Positions 14,659 through 22,141 of a stretch of DNA of 29,883 nucleotides are shown piece after piece. This DNA is from Candidatus Paracaedibacteraceae bacterium UBA6184 (lineage in GTDB: Bacteria; Pseudomonadota; Alphaproteobacteria; UBA6184): positions 1 to 29,883 of the forward strand of contig DITM01000075.1 of assembly GCA_002422845.1 (NCBI GenBank). Reading direction: 5' to 3'. The translations under genes and the position numbers were made by a program. The stretch's first letter is position 1, and each line of letters opens with the position of its first letter. The notes beneath the pieces are model-generated. The model made no database searches and was not told the DNA's origin. It worked only from the letters and a program-made list of their open reading frames with translations.

Positions 14659-15258
14659 ATGCGTATCAATTATAAGAGTCTCTTAGATGGTAAGCGTGAC
14701 AAAGATATTGAAGAGCCGGCACCGGGACCAGTGCATCAACATATTGTAAAATACAAGCCCAAAAAACTAATATTCAAGAAACTTGTTAGGGTTGCGGAAA
14801 ATATGGACTATACGGTTTATGCTGACGATCCGCCATTCCCACATATATTACCAGTTCAGCAAAAAATGATTATGCCAACATTGAAGCGGTGCAATTGGAA
14901 CATACCCCTATTTTTTTCAATCTTTATACATGAGTTAACACATATGGTTCCTTATGAGTCGCGTATGGCGCTTTACTCAAAACACGAAGAGGAAATAATT
15001 TGCGAACTAACCGCTATTAGGTTTCTTGAAACGGTGTTTCCGTTATATTTTAACTATGATAAATATGAAAAAACAGTGAACAGATTACGAATAGAATCAC
15101 TGCAATATGTTAAACGGTGGATTAATAAAAGTAACAAATCCGTTAATGAAGAAAAGCACATAGACAAAAAAAGATTGAAGGAACTAGTTGTAATTTCGTG
15201 GAGGCGTGCTAATTATCTGCGTAGGATTCTGAACGGTATCAAAGACGAAGACCTATGA
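14659..15258 (+). CDS. Second HELTH-motif metallopeptidase-like protein
   Basis: This 199-residue protein has zincin motif FIHELTHMVP (H91, E92, H95) and a candidate third ligand in the helix HEEEIICELTAIRFLE (E116 or a neighbouring Glu). The N-terminal 85 residues and the basic C-terminal 60 are unrelated to the zincin at 12040-12564. The ATG at 14659, two bases after the previous stop, is preferred over an upstream ATG at 14644 inside that gene. No export signal is visible. The motif is clear; substrate and activity are unknown. Confidence 0.7.
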   Translation: MRINYKSLLDGKRDKDIEEPAPGPVHQHIVKYKPKKLIFKKLVRVAENMDYTVYADDPPFPHILPVQQKMIMPTLKRCNWNIPLFFSIFIHELTHMVPYESRMALYSKHEEEIICELTAIRFLETVFPLYFNYDKYEKTVNRLRIESLQYVKRWINKSNKSVNEEKHIDKKRLKELVVISWRRANYLRRILNGIKDEDL

Positions 15259-15419
15259 AAGGCACGCAAATGTTCACAAAAAAAAATATAAAAGAAGTTG
15301 TTGCTATCATTTTAACACTGTTTTTGTCGGTGGGTGTTTTGCTTCTCCTTCAGGTAGAGAAATACCAAAATTACGGCAATGTTGTCAGTATTCCAGAATT
15401 GAGAAATATTAATCGATGA
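15255..15419 (+). CDS. Small single-pass membrane protein, 54 aa
   Basis: A short gene with ATGA overlap with the preceding stop. A basic start (MKGTQMFTKKNIK) is followed by one strong membrane helix (VVAIILTLFLSVGVLLLL) and a polar tail of about 22 residues. This topology fits an inner-membrane protein such as a spanin, lysis regulator or exclusion factor, but nothing specific identifies it. The next start overlaps its stop by 4 bases. Confidence 0.6.
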   Translation: MKGTQMFTKKNIKEVVAIILTLFLSVGVLLLLQVEKYQNYGNVVSIPELRNINR

Positions 15420-15577
15420 AAACTGTCGAAGACTTAGAAAAAGAGTTAAAAATAGAAAGGATGGTCCTGAGATATGCTCTTCGAGAACTCAACGTAAACC
15501 AGCCGGATAAATTAATAGAACGTGTTAGAGATGATGTAAGGTTATTACTCGAAAAAAAGGAAAATTATCATGTGTAG
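15416..15577 (+). CDS. Hypothetical helical protein, 53 aa
   Basis: A short, highly charged, probably all-helical protein (VEDLEKELKIERMVLRYALR) with coiled-coil character. Not recognised. It overlaps the preceding stop as ATGA and the next gene by 8 bases, and the coupling supports it being real. Confidence 0.55.
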   Translation: MKTVEDLEKELKIERMVLRYALRELNVNQPDKLIERVRDDVRLLLEKKENYHV

Positions 15578-15755
15578 ATGTATTGCTGATTATAATGAAA
15601 ATCTCGCTAAAAAGAATGCTAGAATTATTCTCGTGAATGATGGGTCAAAAATTGTGCCGTGTATCGCAACTGAGCGTATTAAGCGCGAGAATGGTGAACG
15701 TATTCCGCTGCCACCCGCTAAGTTTTGCCCGTTTTGCGGCGAAGAAATTAAGTGA
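15570..15755 (+). CDS. Small zinc-binding protein, 61 aa
   Basis: Function unknown. N-terminal CRC (C2, C4) and C-terminal KFCPFCGEEI suggest that the chain ends close on one zinc ion, a common plan in small phage proteins. AAAAAAGG lies about 9 bases upstream of the ATG. It ends 6 bases before promoter P6. Confidence 0.7.
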   Translation: MCRCIADYNENLAKKNARIILVNDGSKIVPCIATERIKRENGERIPLPPAKFCPFCGEEIK

Positions 15756-15761
15756 ATCTGC

Positions 15762-15790
15762 TTGACACACTGACGATTCCACGCTATTAA
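15762..15790 (+). promoter_or_regulatory. Promoter P6
   Basis: TTGACA (15762-15767), 17-base spacer ending ACGC, TATTAA (15785-15790). The transcript should begin near 15797, which excludes an ATG at 15795 as start of the next gene. Confidence 0.75.
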
Positions 15791-15809
15791 AGAAATGAAA
15801 CGGGGGCCC

Positions 15810-16808
15810 ATGGTAAAAACTATTATCATTTATCGTTGCGACACACTCGATGGATTTTTTAGTGCGGCGTTATGTTCATTGACCGGGATTGGCGACAACC
15901 TTCTAGTGCCGGTTACCTATGATACGCGCAACAAGGTTTTGGCACATGTTCTTAAAACTATTAGTTTCAAAAAAGGATATAGCCGCTTATTTCTTGCCGG
16001 TTTCTCGTTTGCCGAAGATAAAATGGTACAACTAGCACTGTATTTGGCTGCGCAACAAATATCATTTTATTGGTTTGATCACCATGAAAACTGCCTACAA
16101 TTAGATGAAAACCCAATAATCAATAAAATAAACGGTATTAGGAGCAAAGAGTCATGTTCTTGTAAATTGGTTCTTAACTCCGAACTGTTCCAAACGCTAT
16201 GTGTTTTACCGCACTATATTCAAAGTGAAATAAAACATACAAGTGTTGACAAATTGATTAATATAGTAAACGACTTTGAAGCAGGAAACTTTGATAAAGT
16301 AGACTGCCACAACGAGATTCCATTTATATTTAACTGCGGTTTTATGTACGACAAAAGAGTGCCAGAGTTTATGGTACAACGCGCCGACAAGTTTATCAGG
16401 TCTGTCAACTTTCACGCTACTGAAGATTTTATTAATGAAGGCCCGTTTAAGCCACTGATGAGTCTAGGTAGGGTGATGGCATCAGATATGGTGCACAGAG
16501 CCAAGGAGGACTATCGTAAGCGCGCCTGTGAAGGCATCTACGATAAGGCGAGGTACTGCATTATTAGGCAGGAGGGTATCACCACAAATGTCATGTCTCA
16601 AATGGCGTTCGCTGACGGGTTTGATATTTTTATCCACTATCACTCAGATAAAAACAAGAATATAAAATTGAATCTTGTTTCCGGAAATCATGCTGTAAAT
16701 GTAGCCGCAATTGCAGAGAAATTTGGCGGGTCTGGGTATTGGTACGAGGCCAGCGCCACAATGGAACTAGAAAAATTCTTCGATGTGTTTTTACCTATTG
16801 ACAACTAG
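15810..16808 (+). CDS. Degenerate DHH-family paralogue, probable pseudoenzyme
   Basis: This 332-residue protein is a full-length relative of the DHH enzyme at 5331-6266, sharing FFSAAL, FYWFDHH, FNCGFMYDK and overall order. Key residues have changed. Motif I first Asp (D8 in the other) is T12; motif II Asp (D61) is G64 in LAGFSF; the DHHA1 signature GGGGH has become GGSGY (306-310). Motif III D90-H91-H92 and the motif IV NDFE remain. It has probably lost normal phosphodiester hydrolysis but may bind a nucleotide ligand or regulate the active copy. Start at 15810 is set by promoter P6 and by alignment with the paralogue; GGGGG precedes it. The frame is open throughout, so it appears maintained by selection. 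Confidence 0.8.
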   Translation: MVKTIIIYRCDTLDGFFSAALCSLTGIGDNLLVPVTYDTRNKVLAHVLKTISFKKGYSRLFLAGFSFAEDKMVQLALYLAAQQISFYWFDHHENCLQLDENPIINKINGIRSKESCSCKLVLNSELFQTLCVLPHYIQSEIKHTSVDKLINIVNDFEAGNFDKVDCHNEIPFIFNCGFMYDKRVPEFMVQRADKFIRSVNFHATEDFINEGPFKPLMSLGRVMASDMVHRAKEDYRKRACEGIYDKARYCIIRQEGITTNVMSQMAFADGFDIFIHYHSDKNKNIKLNLVSGNHAVNVAAIAEKFGGSGYWYEASATMELEKFFDVFLPIDN

Positions 16809-16826
16809 CGAATTTTGTGCTAAATT
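16798..16826 (+). promoter_or_regulatory. Promoter P7
   Basis: TTGACA (16798-16803) overlapping the end of the previous gene, 17-base spacer ending AATTTTGTGC, TAAATT (16821-16826). The predicted start is near 16833, on CGAAAGG before the gene at 16848. Confidence 0.75.
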
Positions 16827-16847
16827 GAAGCACGAAAGGTGGAGCGA

Positions 16848-17042
16848 ATGAGAGAATTAACTGTTGTTGAAACGTATATTGTGGGCGCATTTGACGAGGC
16901 GCTGTCTAGGCTTGAATATGCCAAGACTCGCACGATTAACGAACCAGATCACAAGGATGTCGTTGATTGTATTGGTGTGGTTTCTTCCTTAAAAAGTTTT
17001 TATCTAAAAGGAATCTCTGTAAAGGATGTCAAAAATGGTTAA
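16848..17042 (+). CDS. Hypothetical protein, 64 aa
   Basis: Not recognised. Helical, soluble, with no motif. The ATG at 16848 follows GAAAGGTGGAG; a GTG at 16839 lies within that ribosome site and is rejected. It overlaps the next gene by 8 bases. Confidence 0.65.
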   Translation: MRELTVVETYIVGAFDEALSRLEYAKTRTINEPDHKDVVDCIGVVSSLKSFYLKGISVKDVKNG

Positions 17043-17484
17043 AGATGTCGATACTTTTAATATGGGAAAATTAATTGAAAACCTGTTGGAAGCAAATGGA
17101 AAGAGTTGGAAGAAGACTATTGAGTTGCTGATTCGGCAGTTGTATGAAAGCGAAGAGGTTCGTTCGGATCTGTGGGACGAATTGAAATTGAAAGAAGTTG
17201 AGTGTTTGAAGACTCAGTCTGAACTTTTTACTTTGTTGGCCAACAAGGCTGCAAACGATGGTCCGTATCCTGCGGCTTGGCTTCATGACATAATTTCACA
17301 AGACAGTTTATATATGGGTTTACCCCTAAAGAACATCACAGCAGAACCTGAAGTATTGAGCGAAGATTCTGATTTCTGCGCCCAACTCCCCGAAGAGCCG
17401 CTTATCGATCTAAATGAAAAACCGGGTATGACAACTATTATCGGCGTGTCTGACGACAGTGTGGGCAACGCGACTCCTTTTTAA
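17035..17484 (+). CDS. Hypothetical protein, 149 aa
   Basis: Not recognised. A helical N-terminal two thirds (to about 95) is followed by an acidic, Pro-rich, probably disordered tail. The ATG at 17035 is chosen since AAAGGA lies 8 bases upstream; the ATG at 17026 touches that same site. The next gene begins directly after its stop. Confidence 0.7.
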   Translation: MVKDVDTFNMGKLIENLLEANGKSWKKTIELLIRQLYESEEVRSDLWDELKLKEVECLKTQSELFTLLANKAANDGPYPAAWLHDIISQDSLYMGLPLKNITAEPEVLSEDSDFCAQLPEEPLIDLNEKPGMTTIIGVSDDSVGNATPF

Positions 17485-17688
17485 ATGACAACACATATTT
17501 CACCAACATTGTTTGAAGAATATGGCATCACTGATATGAAAGTGTGCCGAGGCCCATCTGTATATTTTACATATAAAAATACTAGATATTTGTTTCCAAT
17601 TAAAACGTTTCCAATTTTAATACAAAACATATCAAACGGACTCCCAATTATGTTTGCGGGTCGCCTTGTCGTTTTTGAAGAAAACTAA
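17485..17688 (+). CDS. Hypothetical protein, 67 aa
   Basis: Not recognised. A small beta-rich protein with many aromatic residues (VYFTYKNTRYLFPIK) and no membrane segment. Its ATG abuts the previous stop and no good ribosome site is visible, suggesting translational coupling. Its stop sits one base before the -35 box of the NAD operon promoter. Confidence 0.6.
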   Translation: MTTHISPTLFEEYGITDMKVCRGPSVYFTYKNTRYLFPIKTFPILIQNISNGLPIMFAGRLVVFEEN

Positions 17689-17716
17689 TTGACACAGCCG
17701 TAAAATTTGGTATAAA
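17689..17716 (+). promoter_or_regulatory. Promoter P8 of the NAD operon
   Basis: TTGACA (17689-17694), 16-base spacer with AGCCG and AAAATTTGG, TATAAA (17711-17716). Transcription should start near 17723, within or beside CAGGAGGA (17721-17728) that serves the ATG at 17733. Confidence 0.8.
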
Positions 17717-17732
17717 TACTCAGGAGGACAAC

Positions 17733-18944
17733 ATGGACTTTCACATTCTTGATAACGACTACTACAAATTCTTAATGCAAAGCCAGATTTATTATCACCA
17801 AGAGGTCATAAATTCTACAATGTTGCCAAAGAGGGTAAGGTATAAGTTGTTTAATCGGGGCAATCACTGTTTTAACTTTACTGCTGATGAGTTGCGCAAT
17901 GAACTTATAAGCCTACAAAATACTCCAACCATTACAGATAAAGAAGAGGCGTATCTGAGAACATGTTCTGGTTTAGACCAGAGGTACATTACATGGTTAA
18001 AAGGGCAGGAGAAACCACTTAACAAGTGTGAAATTGAGGTGACTGGTGAAGGTGAAAACCTACAGGTGTTAATTTATGGTCACTGGTTAGATACAATTTT
18101 GTTGGAAGTGCCAGTAATGGCTCTTATCTCTGAACTACACAACACTCCATTTCGGTACGACGATGGGTCATCACTTAAAAAAATCCTACCTATGTTAGGA
18201 AGTCTTGTGAATCACAATAGAAAATTTATGGAGTTTGGAACAAGAAGAAGATACTCACGGAAGAATCATAAAGAGGTTTTTAACTTCCTAGAATGTGGAT
18301 GTCTTGGCAGTCTCTTAGGAACGTCAAATGTGTTGTTGTCTTATTTGAACTTGCATAAGCCTTTGGGAACAATTGCACACGAGTGGTTTTTGGCAAATTT
18401 TGCGAAATGTTCTATCCCGCAAGTCACGGAACGCTCAATTTCATCATGGCAATGTGGAAAACAAGAAGACAATACAGCATATTTGACGGACACCTTCACC
18501 AGTGATGTGTTCTTTAAATCACTTGGTAACAACATTGTGAACTTCAAAACATTTCGACAAGACTCTGGCGATCCAATTAAGTTCGTTGACAAATTGTATA
18601 ATCATTTAATCGACGCTTGGTATTCCTTGAACATGACACAAAAAGATTGGAACATACAAGATTATACTATAGTTTTTAGCGACTCTCTTAATTTGGAGAA
18701 GATAGAGAGGATTGTCAATTATATGGAGTCTCGCAGAAGTGTGTTTCCTGTAAAATATATCTTTGGCATTGGAACATCATTAACAAACAATATTGAAGGC
18801 GTTCAACCACTAAACATTGTAATAAAGCCTATAGAATTTGATTATGTTAATGTAGCAAAAGTAAGTGACGATCCCGGAAAGGTAACCGGAGACGCATATC
18901 TGATTCAGTTTGATATTGAACACTTTTTGAAGAAAGGTAACTAA
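17733..18944 (+). CDS. pncB: Nicotinate phosphoribosyltransferase
   Basis: This 403-residue protein condenses nicotinate with phosphoribosyl pyrophosphate to give nicotinate mononucleotide, the entry step of the Preiss-Handler pathway. Its length equals that of E. coli PncB. Family marks run in order: NDYYKFLMQ near the start, GHWLDTILLEVPVMALISE (116-134), EFGTRRRYS (167-175), GTSNV (196-200), GTIAHEWF with phospho-histidine H216, LTDTF (251-255), RQDSGDP (275-281; usually RHDSGDP), FSDSL and GIGTSLTNN. These identify PncB rather than nicotinamide phosphoribosyltransferase (NAMPT/NadV). It is the first gene of a dedicated operon with strong ribosome site GGAGGA, one base before the nicotinamidase/NAD synthetase gene. 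The combination indicates NAD synthesis from nicotinamide or nicotinate. Confidence 0.93.
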   Translation: MDFHILDNDYYKFLMQSQIYYHQEVINSTMLPKRVRYKLFNRGNHCFNFTADELRNELISLQNTPTITDKEEAYLRTCSGLDQRYITWLKGQEKPLNKCEIEVTGEGENLQVLIYGHWLDTILLEVPVMALISELHNTPFRYDDGSSLKKILPMLGSLVNHNRKFMEFGTRRRYSRKNHKEVFNFLECGCLGSLLGTSNVLLSYLNLHKPLGTIAHEWFLANFAKCSIPQVTERSISSWQCGKQEDNTAYLTDTFTSDVFFKSLGNNIVNFKTFRQDSGDPIKFVDKLYNHLIDAWYSLNMTQKDWNIQDYTIVFSDSLNLEKIERIVNYMESRRSVFPVKYIFGIGTSLTNNIEGVQPLNIVIKPIEFDYVNVAKVSDDPGKVTGDAYLIQFDIEHFLKKGN

Positions 18945-18945
18945 T

Positions 18946-20448
18946 ATGAATACTCCTCGCATGATGCTCTGTATTGTTGACCCCCTGCACGATTTTATGA
19001 ATCCTGAAGGCGCGCTATACGTTAAAGGTTCTGATAAAATCATTGCACAAATCGTTAAAGCGATTCAGGTCGCACAGTACCACAACATGGAAATTGTTGT
19101 GCCAAATGACAAACACCATAAATTGACCGCTGAATTCATTCTTAATGGTGGTGCGTTTCCAGAACATTGCGTTGATGAAACTGAAGGCTGTCAAATCATA
19201 CCAGAAATTCTGGAGCAGTTGAACAAGGGTAAGTACACGATTCTGCCGAAGGATGAAGTTGATGTATGGGTGAACAACGCTGATACAATTCAGGGGAAAA
19301 TTGAAGAGACTGGTGGAATTGTGTTTGTGTGCGGTGTCGCAACCGAATATTGTGTAATGGCTGCGTGGAAAGGGTTTGTTGCGCGCGGATGGCGCACCAT
19401 TCTGCTTCGTGACGCTGTTATGGGTATCCATGACGATATTTGTGAACAATTAATATATACTTTGTATTTGGAAAAAATCGAGGTTTCTAATCATTTCGCC
19501 AAATATATTCCACTAGTGAGGGGAAACTTTATTAGCCAAGCAGAGAAATTTGGATATTATACCGAGGAACACATTCCAGAAATTAAAGCGCAAATTAAGA
19601 AGTTCATCATTAAACAGTTGGTTAAACACAATAAAGATGGCATAGTGCTTGGAATGTCTGGTGGTGTAGACAGTAGTTTGGTCGCGTGCTTGGTTTGTGA
19701 CGCAATTAATGACAACCCGAAATATGGGTTTTATCCGTTGTCAATCCCATCAGAAACATCACGCCAACACGACTTCACAAAGTTAGGTCTTCTTCAAATG
19801 TTACAAAACAAATACTTATTGGCGTTTGATACGTCAACTATTCCGATTAACAATTTAGTCAAAGACATGAAGTTTGTGTGTGGTATTGATGATGATTTTA
19901 ATATCGGAAACATGACTTCAAGAATTAGGGCAAACATTCTACACACTGTTGCAGCGAGTCGCAACTACCTTGTAATTGGCACTGGAAACAAGGATGAGGA
20001 TTACGGAGTTGGATATTATACCCTATTTGGTGATGGTGCCGTTCACTGTTCTCCGATTGGTGGGTTGTCAAAGCGCGTGGTTAAATTGTTGCTCGCAGAT
20101 TATTTGAAGGATGCAAACAATGACATTAGAAGCCTTGTGGATCGAGAGCCGTCTGCTGAACTGGAGCCAAATCAGACTGACTTCATTGACCTTGGCTACT
20201 CTTATGAATTTGTAGAATTGGCGATGATGATAATTGGCGGAAATCAGTTCACTGCGTATTGGAAAGCACGTCTCAGTGAGCAATACATGAAGGATTTTGA
20301 GAAGTTGAAAAAACTTGGTGCAAGGATTCGCTTCCTAAATTCTAATGAGGCAATTCAGGGCGTGATAGAACGTCATCGAGTAGCAGATATGAAGAGCGCA
20401 TTGGTTCGCCCTCCAGTTTGTAAGATTTCGATTAAAGGGGCAAGATAA
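18946..20448 (+). CDS. Fused nicotinamidase-NAD synthetase (PncA-NadE)
   Basis: This 500-residue protein has two enzymes in one chain. Residues 1-190 are a nicotinamidase of the isochorismatase fold: D12 in IVDPLHDF, K102 and C136 (CGVATEYCV) form the catalytic triad, and D55, H57 and H74 (FPEHC) the metal site. Residues 205-500 are an ammonia-type NAD synthetase: P-loop MSGGVDSS (237-244), IGTGNKDEDYGVGYYTLFGD and DREPSAELEPNQTD. The N-terminal glutaminase (nitrilase) domain of glutamine-dependent NadE is absent and PncA occupies its place. PncA releases ammonia from nicotinamide; NadE uses ammonia to amidate nicotinate adenine dinucleotide. The fusion may therefore recycle the amide nitrogen. 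The frame is continuous, with no internal stop or start overlap, so this is a true fusion. The next gene overlaps by one base. Confidence 0.92.
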   Translation: MNTPRMMLCIVDPLHDFMNPEGALYVKGSDKIIAQIVKAIQVAQYHNMEIVVPNDKHHKLTAEFILNGGAFPEHCVDETEGCQIIPEILEQLNKGKYTILPKDEVDVWVNNADTIQGKIEETGGIVFVCGVATEYCVMAAWKGFVARGWRTILLRDAVMGIHDDICEQLIYTLYLEKIEVSNHFAKYIPLVRGNFISQAEKFGYYTEEHIPEIKAQIKKFIIKQLVKHNKDGIVLGMSGGVDSSLVACLVCDAINDNPKYGFYPLSIPSETSRQHDFTKLGLLQMLQNKYLLAFDTSTIPINNLVKDMKFVCGIDDDFNIGNMTSRIRANILHTVAASRNYLVIGTGNKDEDYGVGYYTLFGDGAVHCSPIGGLSKRVVKLLLADYLKDANNDIRSLVDREPSAELEPNQTDFIDLGYSYEFVELAMMIIGGNQFTAYWKARLSEQYMKDFEKLKKLGARIRFLNSNEAIQGVIERHRVADMKSALVRPPVCKISIKGAR

Positions 20449-21023
20449 TGAAGCACGCATTATTTATCGGCAGGTTTCAGCCGTTCCATACTGGTCATTT
20501 AGACGCATTGTATTGGGCGTATAATAACTTTAAGAAAGTTGTCGATGATCCAAAAGATGCCTTGTTTCATGTTGTGATTGGACACTCACAAGACGAACTT
20601 AACTACAAGCACTTTTGGGACCGTGTGTTTGTTGAAAAAATGATCAACCTGTGTATTGGCCATTTGTCACCAATTAAAATATGTATAGATCATGTTAAGG
20701 ATATTAATAAACCGTCAGATTACGGCTTACGTGTATTTAACGTTGCTGGTATTTCGAGATGGGAGCCTAAATATATCTATTCTGATAATAAAAGTACATT
20801 GGTGTGTTTTAAAGAGTTGGACGTAACCAATAGCGTTGAAGTGCCGACCTTCGCAAAATTTAATAAGCGAGGCACAGAAATTCGGCTAATGATTACAAGT
20901 TATTTATTGGGGATTGATACATCAACGGATTTTATGCAGTATATACCTGCGCCATGTCGGGAAATGATGACTGGCTGGCTTAACGAACAAATAGACAAAA
21001 AGGTGCAACATGTTGATTTATAA
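20448..21023 (+). CDS. Nicotinate/nicotinamide-mononucleotide adenylyltransferase (NadM/NadR-like)
   Basis: This 191-residue protein transfers AMP to a pyridine mononucleotide, giving NaAD or NAD. The first motif, FIGRFQPFHTGHLDAL, contains HTGH (14-17), the nucleotidyltransferase signature in the form found in NadM and in the NadR N-terminal domain. The late KRGTEIRLM corresponds to the ISGTxIR element that binds the ATP phosphates. Length fits NadM (about 170-190). In this operon the natural substrate should be nicotinate mononucleotide from PncB, but relaxed specificity is common in the family. It overlaps the synthetase gene by one base and the radical SAM gene by 14. Confidence 0.9.
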   Translation: MKHALFIGRFQPFHTGHLDALYWAYNNFKKVVDDPKDALFHVVIGHSQDELNYKHFWDRVFVEKMINLCIGHLSPIKICIDHVKDINKPSDYGLRVFNVAGISRWEPKYIYSDNKSTLVCFKELDVTNSVEVPTFAKFNKRGTEIRLMITSYLLGIDTSTDFMQYIPAPCREMMTGWLNEQIDKKVQHVDL

Positions 21024-21804
21024 AAAACATAAAGACTTCGCAAATGGCAGTGTGTACTTGTTTGAAACACAAAAAGGCAATCAGGTTGAGGTGACGGATA
21101 CATTTTTGCCAATCGAAACCAAGTATGCCATCAACACCCACTGCAATGCCCTCAGCAGCCCCTGTGTTGGGTCGCGCGCAGACAGGTGGATGATCGGCGT
21201 ATCAACCATGTCGGGATGCCCTGTAGGGTGCAAATTTTGCAGTACGGGTATGTTAAAGAATTTGGAACTACTGGACTCTGAACAAATTGCGGACCAAGTG
21301 TATCAGATGCTTGTGCGAAATTCGCCAAATCACAAATCTAGAGACTCGAAAGAGTTCAAAATCAATTATACAAGGATGGGCGAACCATTCCTCAACATCA
21401 AAAATGTAAAAACTGTGATTAACTATTTGGACACAATGATGTCTGATACACAAATACATCATTACTTGTCCACAATTGGTGTTAAAGGTTCCGACTTCTC
21501 CTTTGTCAAAGATAATATTTCGCTACAATTCTCTATCCACTCATTTGATGAGGAAAAGAGAAATTGGCTAATTCCTTATAAGAACAAAATGACCCTCAAG
21601 GAAATTGGGCAGATTCGCACTGAGTCTAAACTTAAAACAACTCTGAACCTTACACTAGTTGACGAGTCAGATTTTGACATCAATATTTTGAAGGAGTATT
21701 TTGATCCAGAATATTTCTTTGTCAAGATTTCGCCGCTTAACGAGAATGTTGTATCTCGTGAAAACTTATTAAATGGTGTAATTGAATATACTAATATGAT
21801 TTAG
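21010..21804 (+). CDS. RlmN-like radical SAM protein lacking methyl-transfer cysteines
   Basis: This 264-residue protein is a radical SAM enzyme: C70, C74 and C77 in CPVGCKFC bind the 4Fe-4S cluster. Other elements match RlmN/Cfr, the methylases of C2/C8 of A2503 in 23S rRNA: RMGEPFLN (like GMGEPLLN), STIGVKG and LQFSIHSFDEEKRNWLIP. Two cysteines essential for RlmN chemistry seem missing. The one before the cluster motif (usually TLCVSSQVGC) is replaced in RWMIGVSTMSGC, and the chain ends before the C-terminal one. It is also about 100 residues shorter than RlmN, lacking the N-terminal domain. It may carry out a different radical reaction. AAGGTG precedes the ATG; it is the last gene of the NAD operon. 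Confidence 0.8.
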   Translation: MLIYKKHKDFANGSVYLFETQKGNQVEVTDTFLPIETKYAINTHCNALSSPCVGSRADRWMIGVSTMSGCPVGCKFCSTGMLKNLELLDSEQIADQVYQMLVRNSPNHKSRDSKEFKINYTRMGEPFLNIKNVKTVINYLDTMMSDTQIHHYLSTIGVKGSDFSFVKDNISLQFSIHSFDEEKRNWLIPYKNKMTLKEIGQIRTESKLKTTLNLTLVDESDFDINILKEYFDPEYFFVKISPLNENVVSRENLLNGVIEYTNMI

Positions 21805-21841
21805 CAGCCATGTCGGTTGTTGTGTAACTAGGAGAATTGCT

Positions 21842-21982
21842 ATGAATAAGAATGTTGTCGCTGAGAAAATTATTAATGAACTGGTGAAAGAGGGCTATGA
21901 TTGCGCAGTTGCCGTCGCTACCGAGGCCGAAATTGAGGCTAAGGCGGCATGTGGACAGATTGCATTTGAGAACGAGGTGTAA
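21842..21982 (+). CDS. Hypothetical protein, 46 aa
   Basis: A short helical protein rich in Ala and Glu, not recognised. AGGAG (21830-21834) lies 7 bases upstream of the ATG. It ends one base before the next start, and has the base composition of its coding neighbours. Confidence 0.6.
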   Translation: MNKNVVAEKIINELVKEGYDCAVAVATEAEIEAKAACGQIAFENEV

Positions 21983-21983
21983 C

Positions 21984-22133
21984 ATGCCCGTAATCGAAAT
22001 GGATATTGATGATATGACCGAGAAACAAGTGAGAGACTTGCTGACCGTTCTTATGGAAAAACTTGATGACCTTGATTTGGATGATTTCTTTGGAACAGAA
22101 GGATGGAGACATTATTTGGGTTTTGAGGATTAG
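21984..22133 (+). CDS. Hypothetical acidic protein, 49 aa
   Basis: Very acidic (DLDLDDFFGTEGW), soluble, not recognised. GAGGTG lies 4-9 bases before the ATG at 21984, inside the end of the preceding gene. It is followed closely by the next gene with its own GGAGG. Confidence 0.6.
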   Translation: MPVIEMDIDDMTEKQVRDLLTVLMEKLDDLDLDDFFGTEGWRHYLGFED

Positions 22134-22141
22134 GAGGCATA

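Noticed and set aside
17733..18944. NAMPT/NadV (nicotinamide phosphoribosyltransferase)
   Set aside because: Length, EFGTRRR, GTIAHEW and GIGTSLTNN fit nicotinate phosphoribosyltransferase, and a nicotinamidase is encoded next to it.
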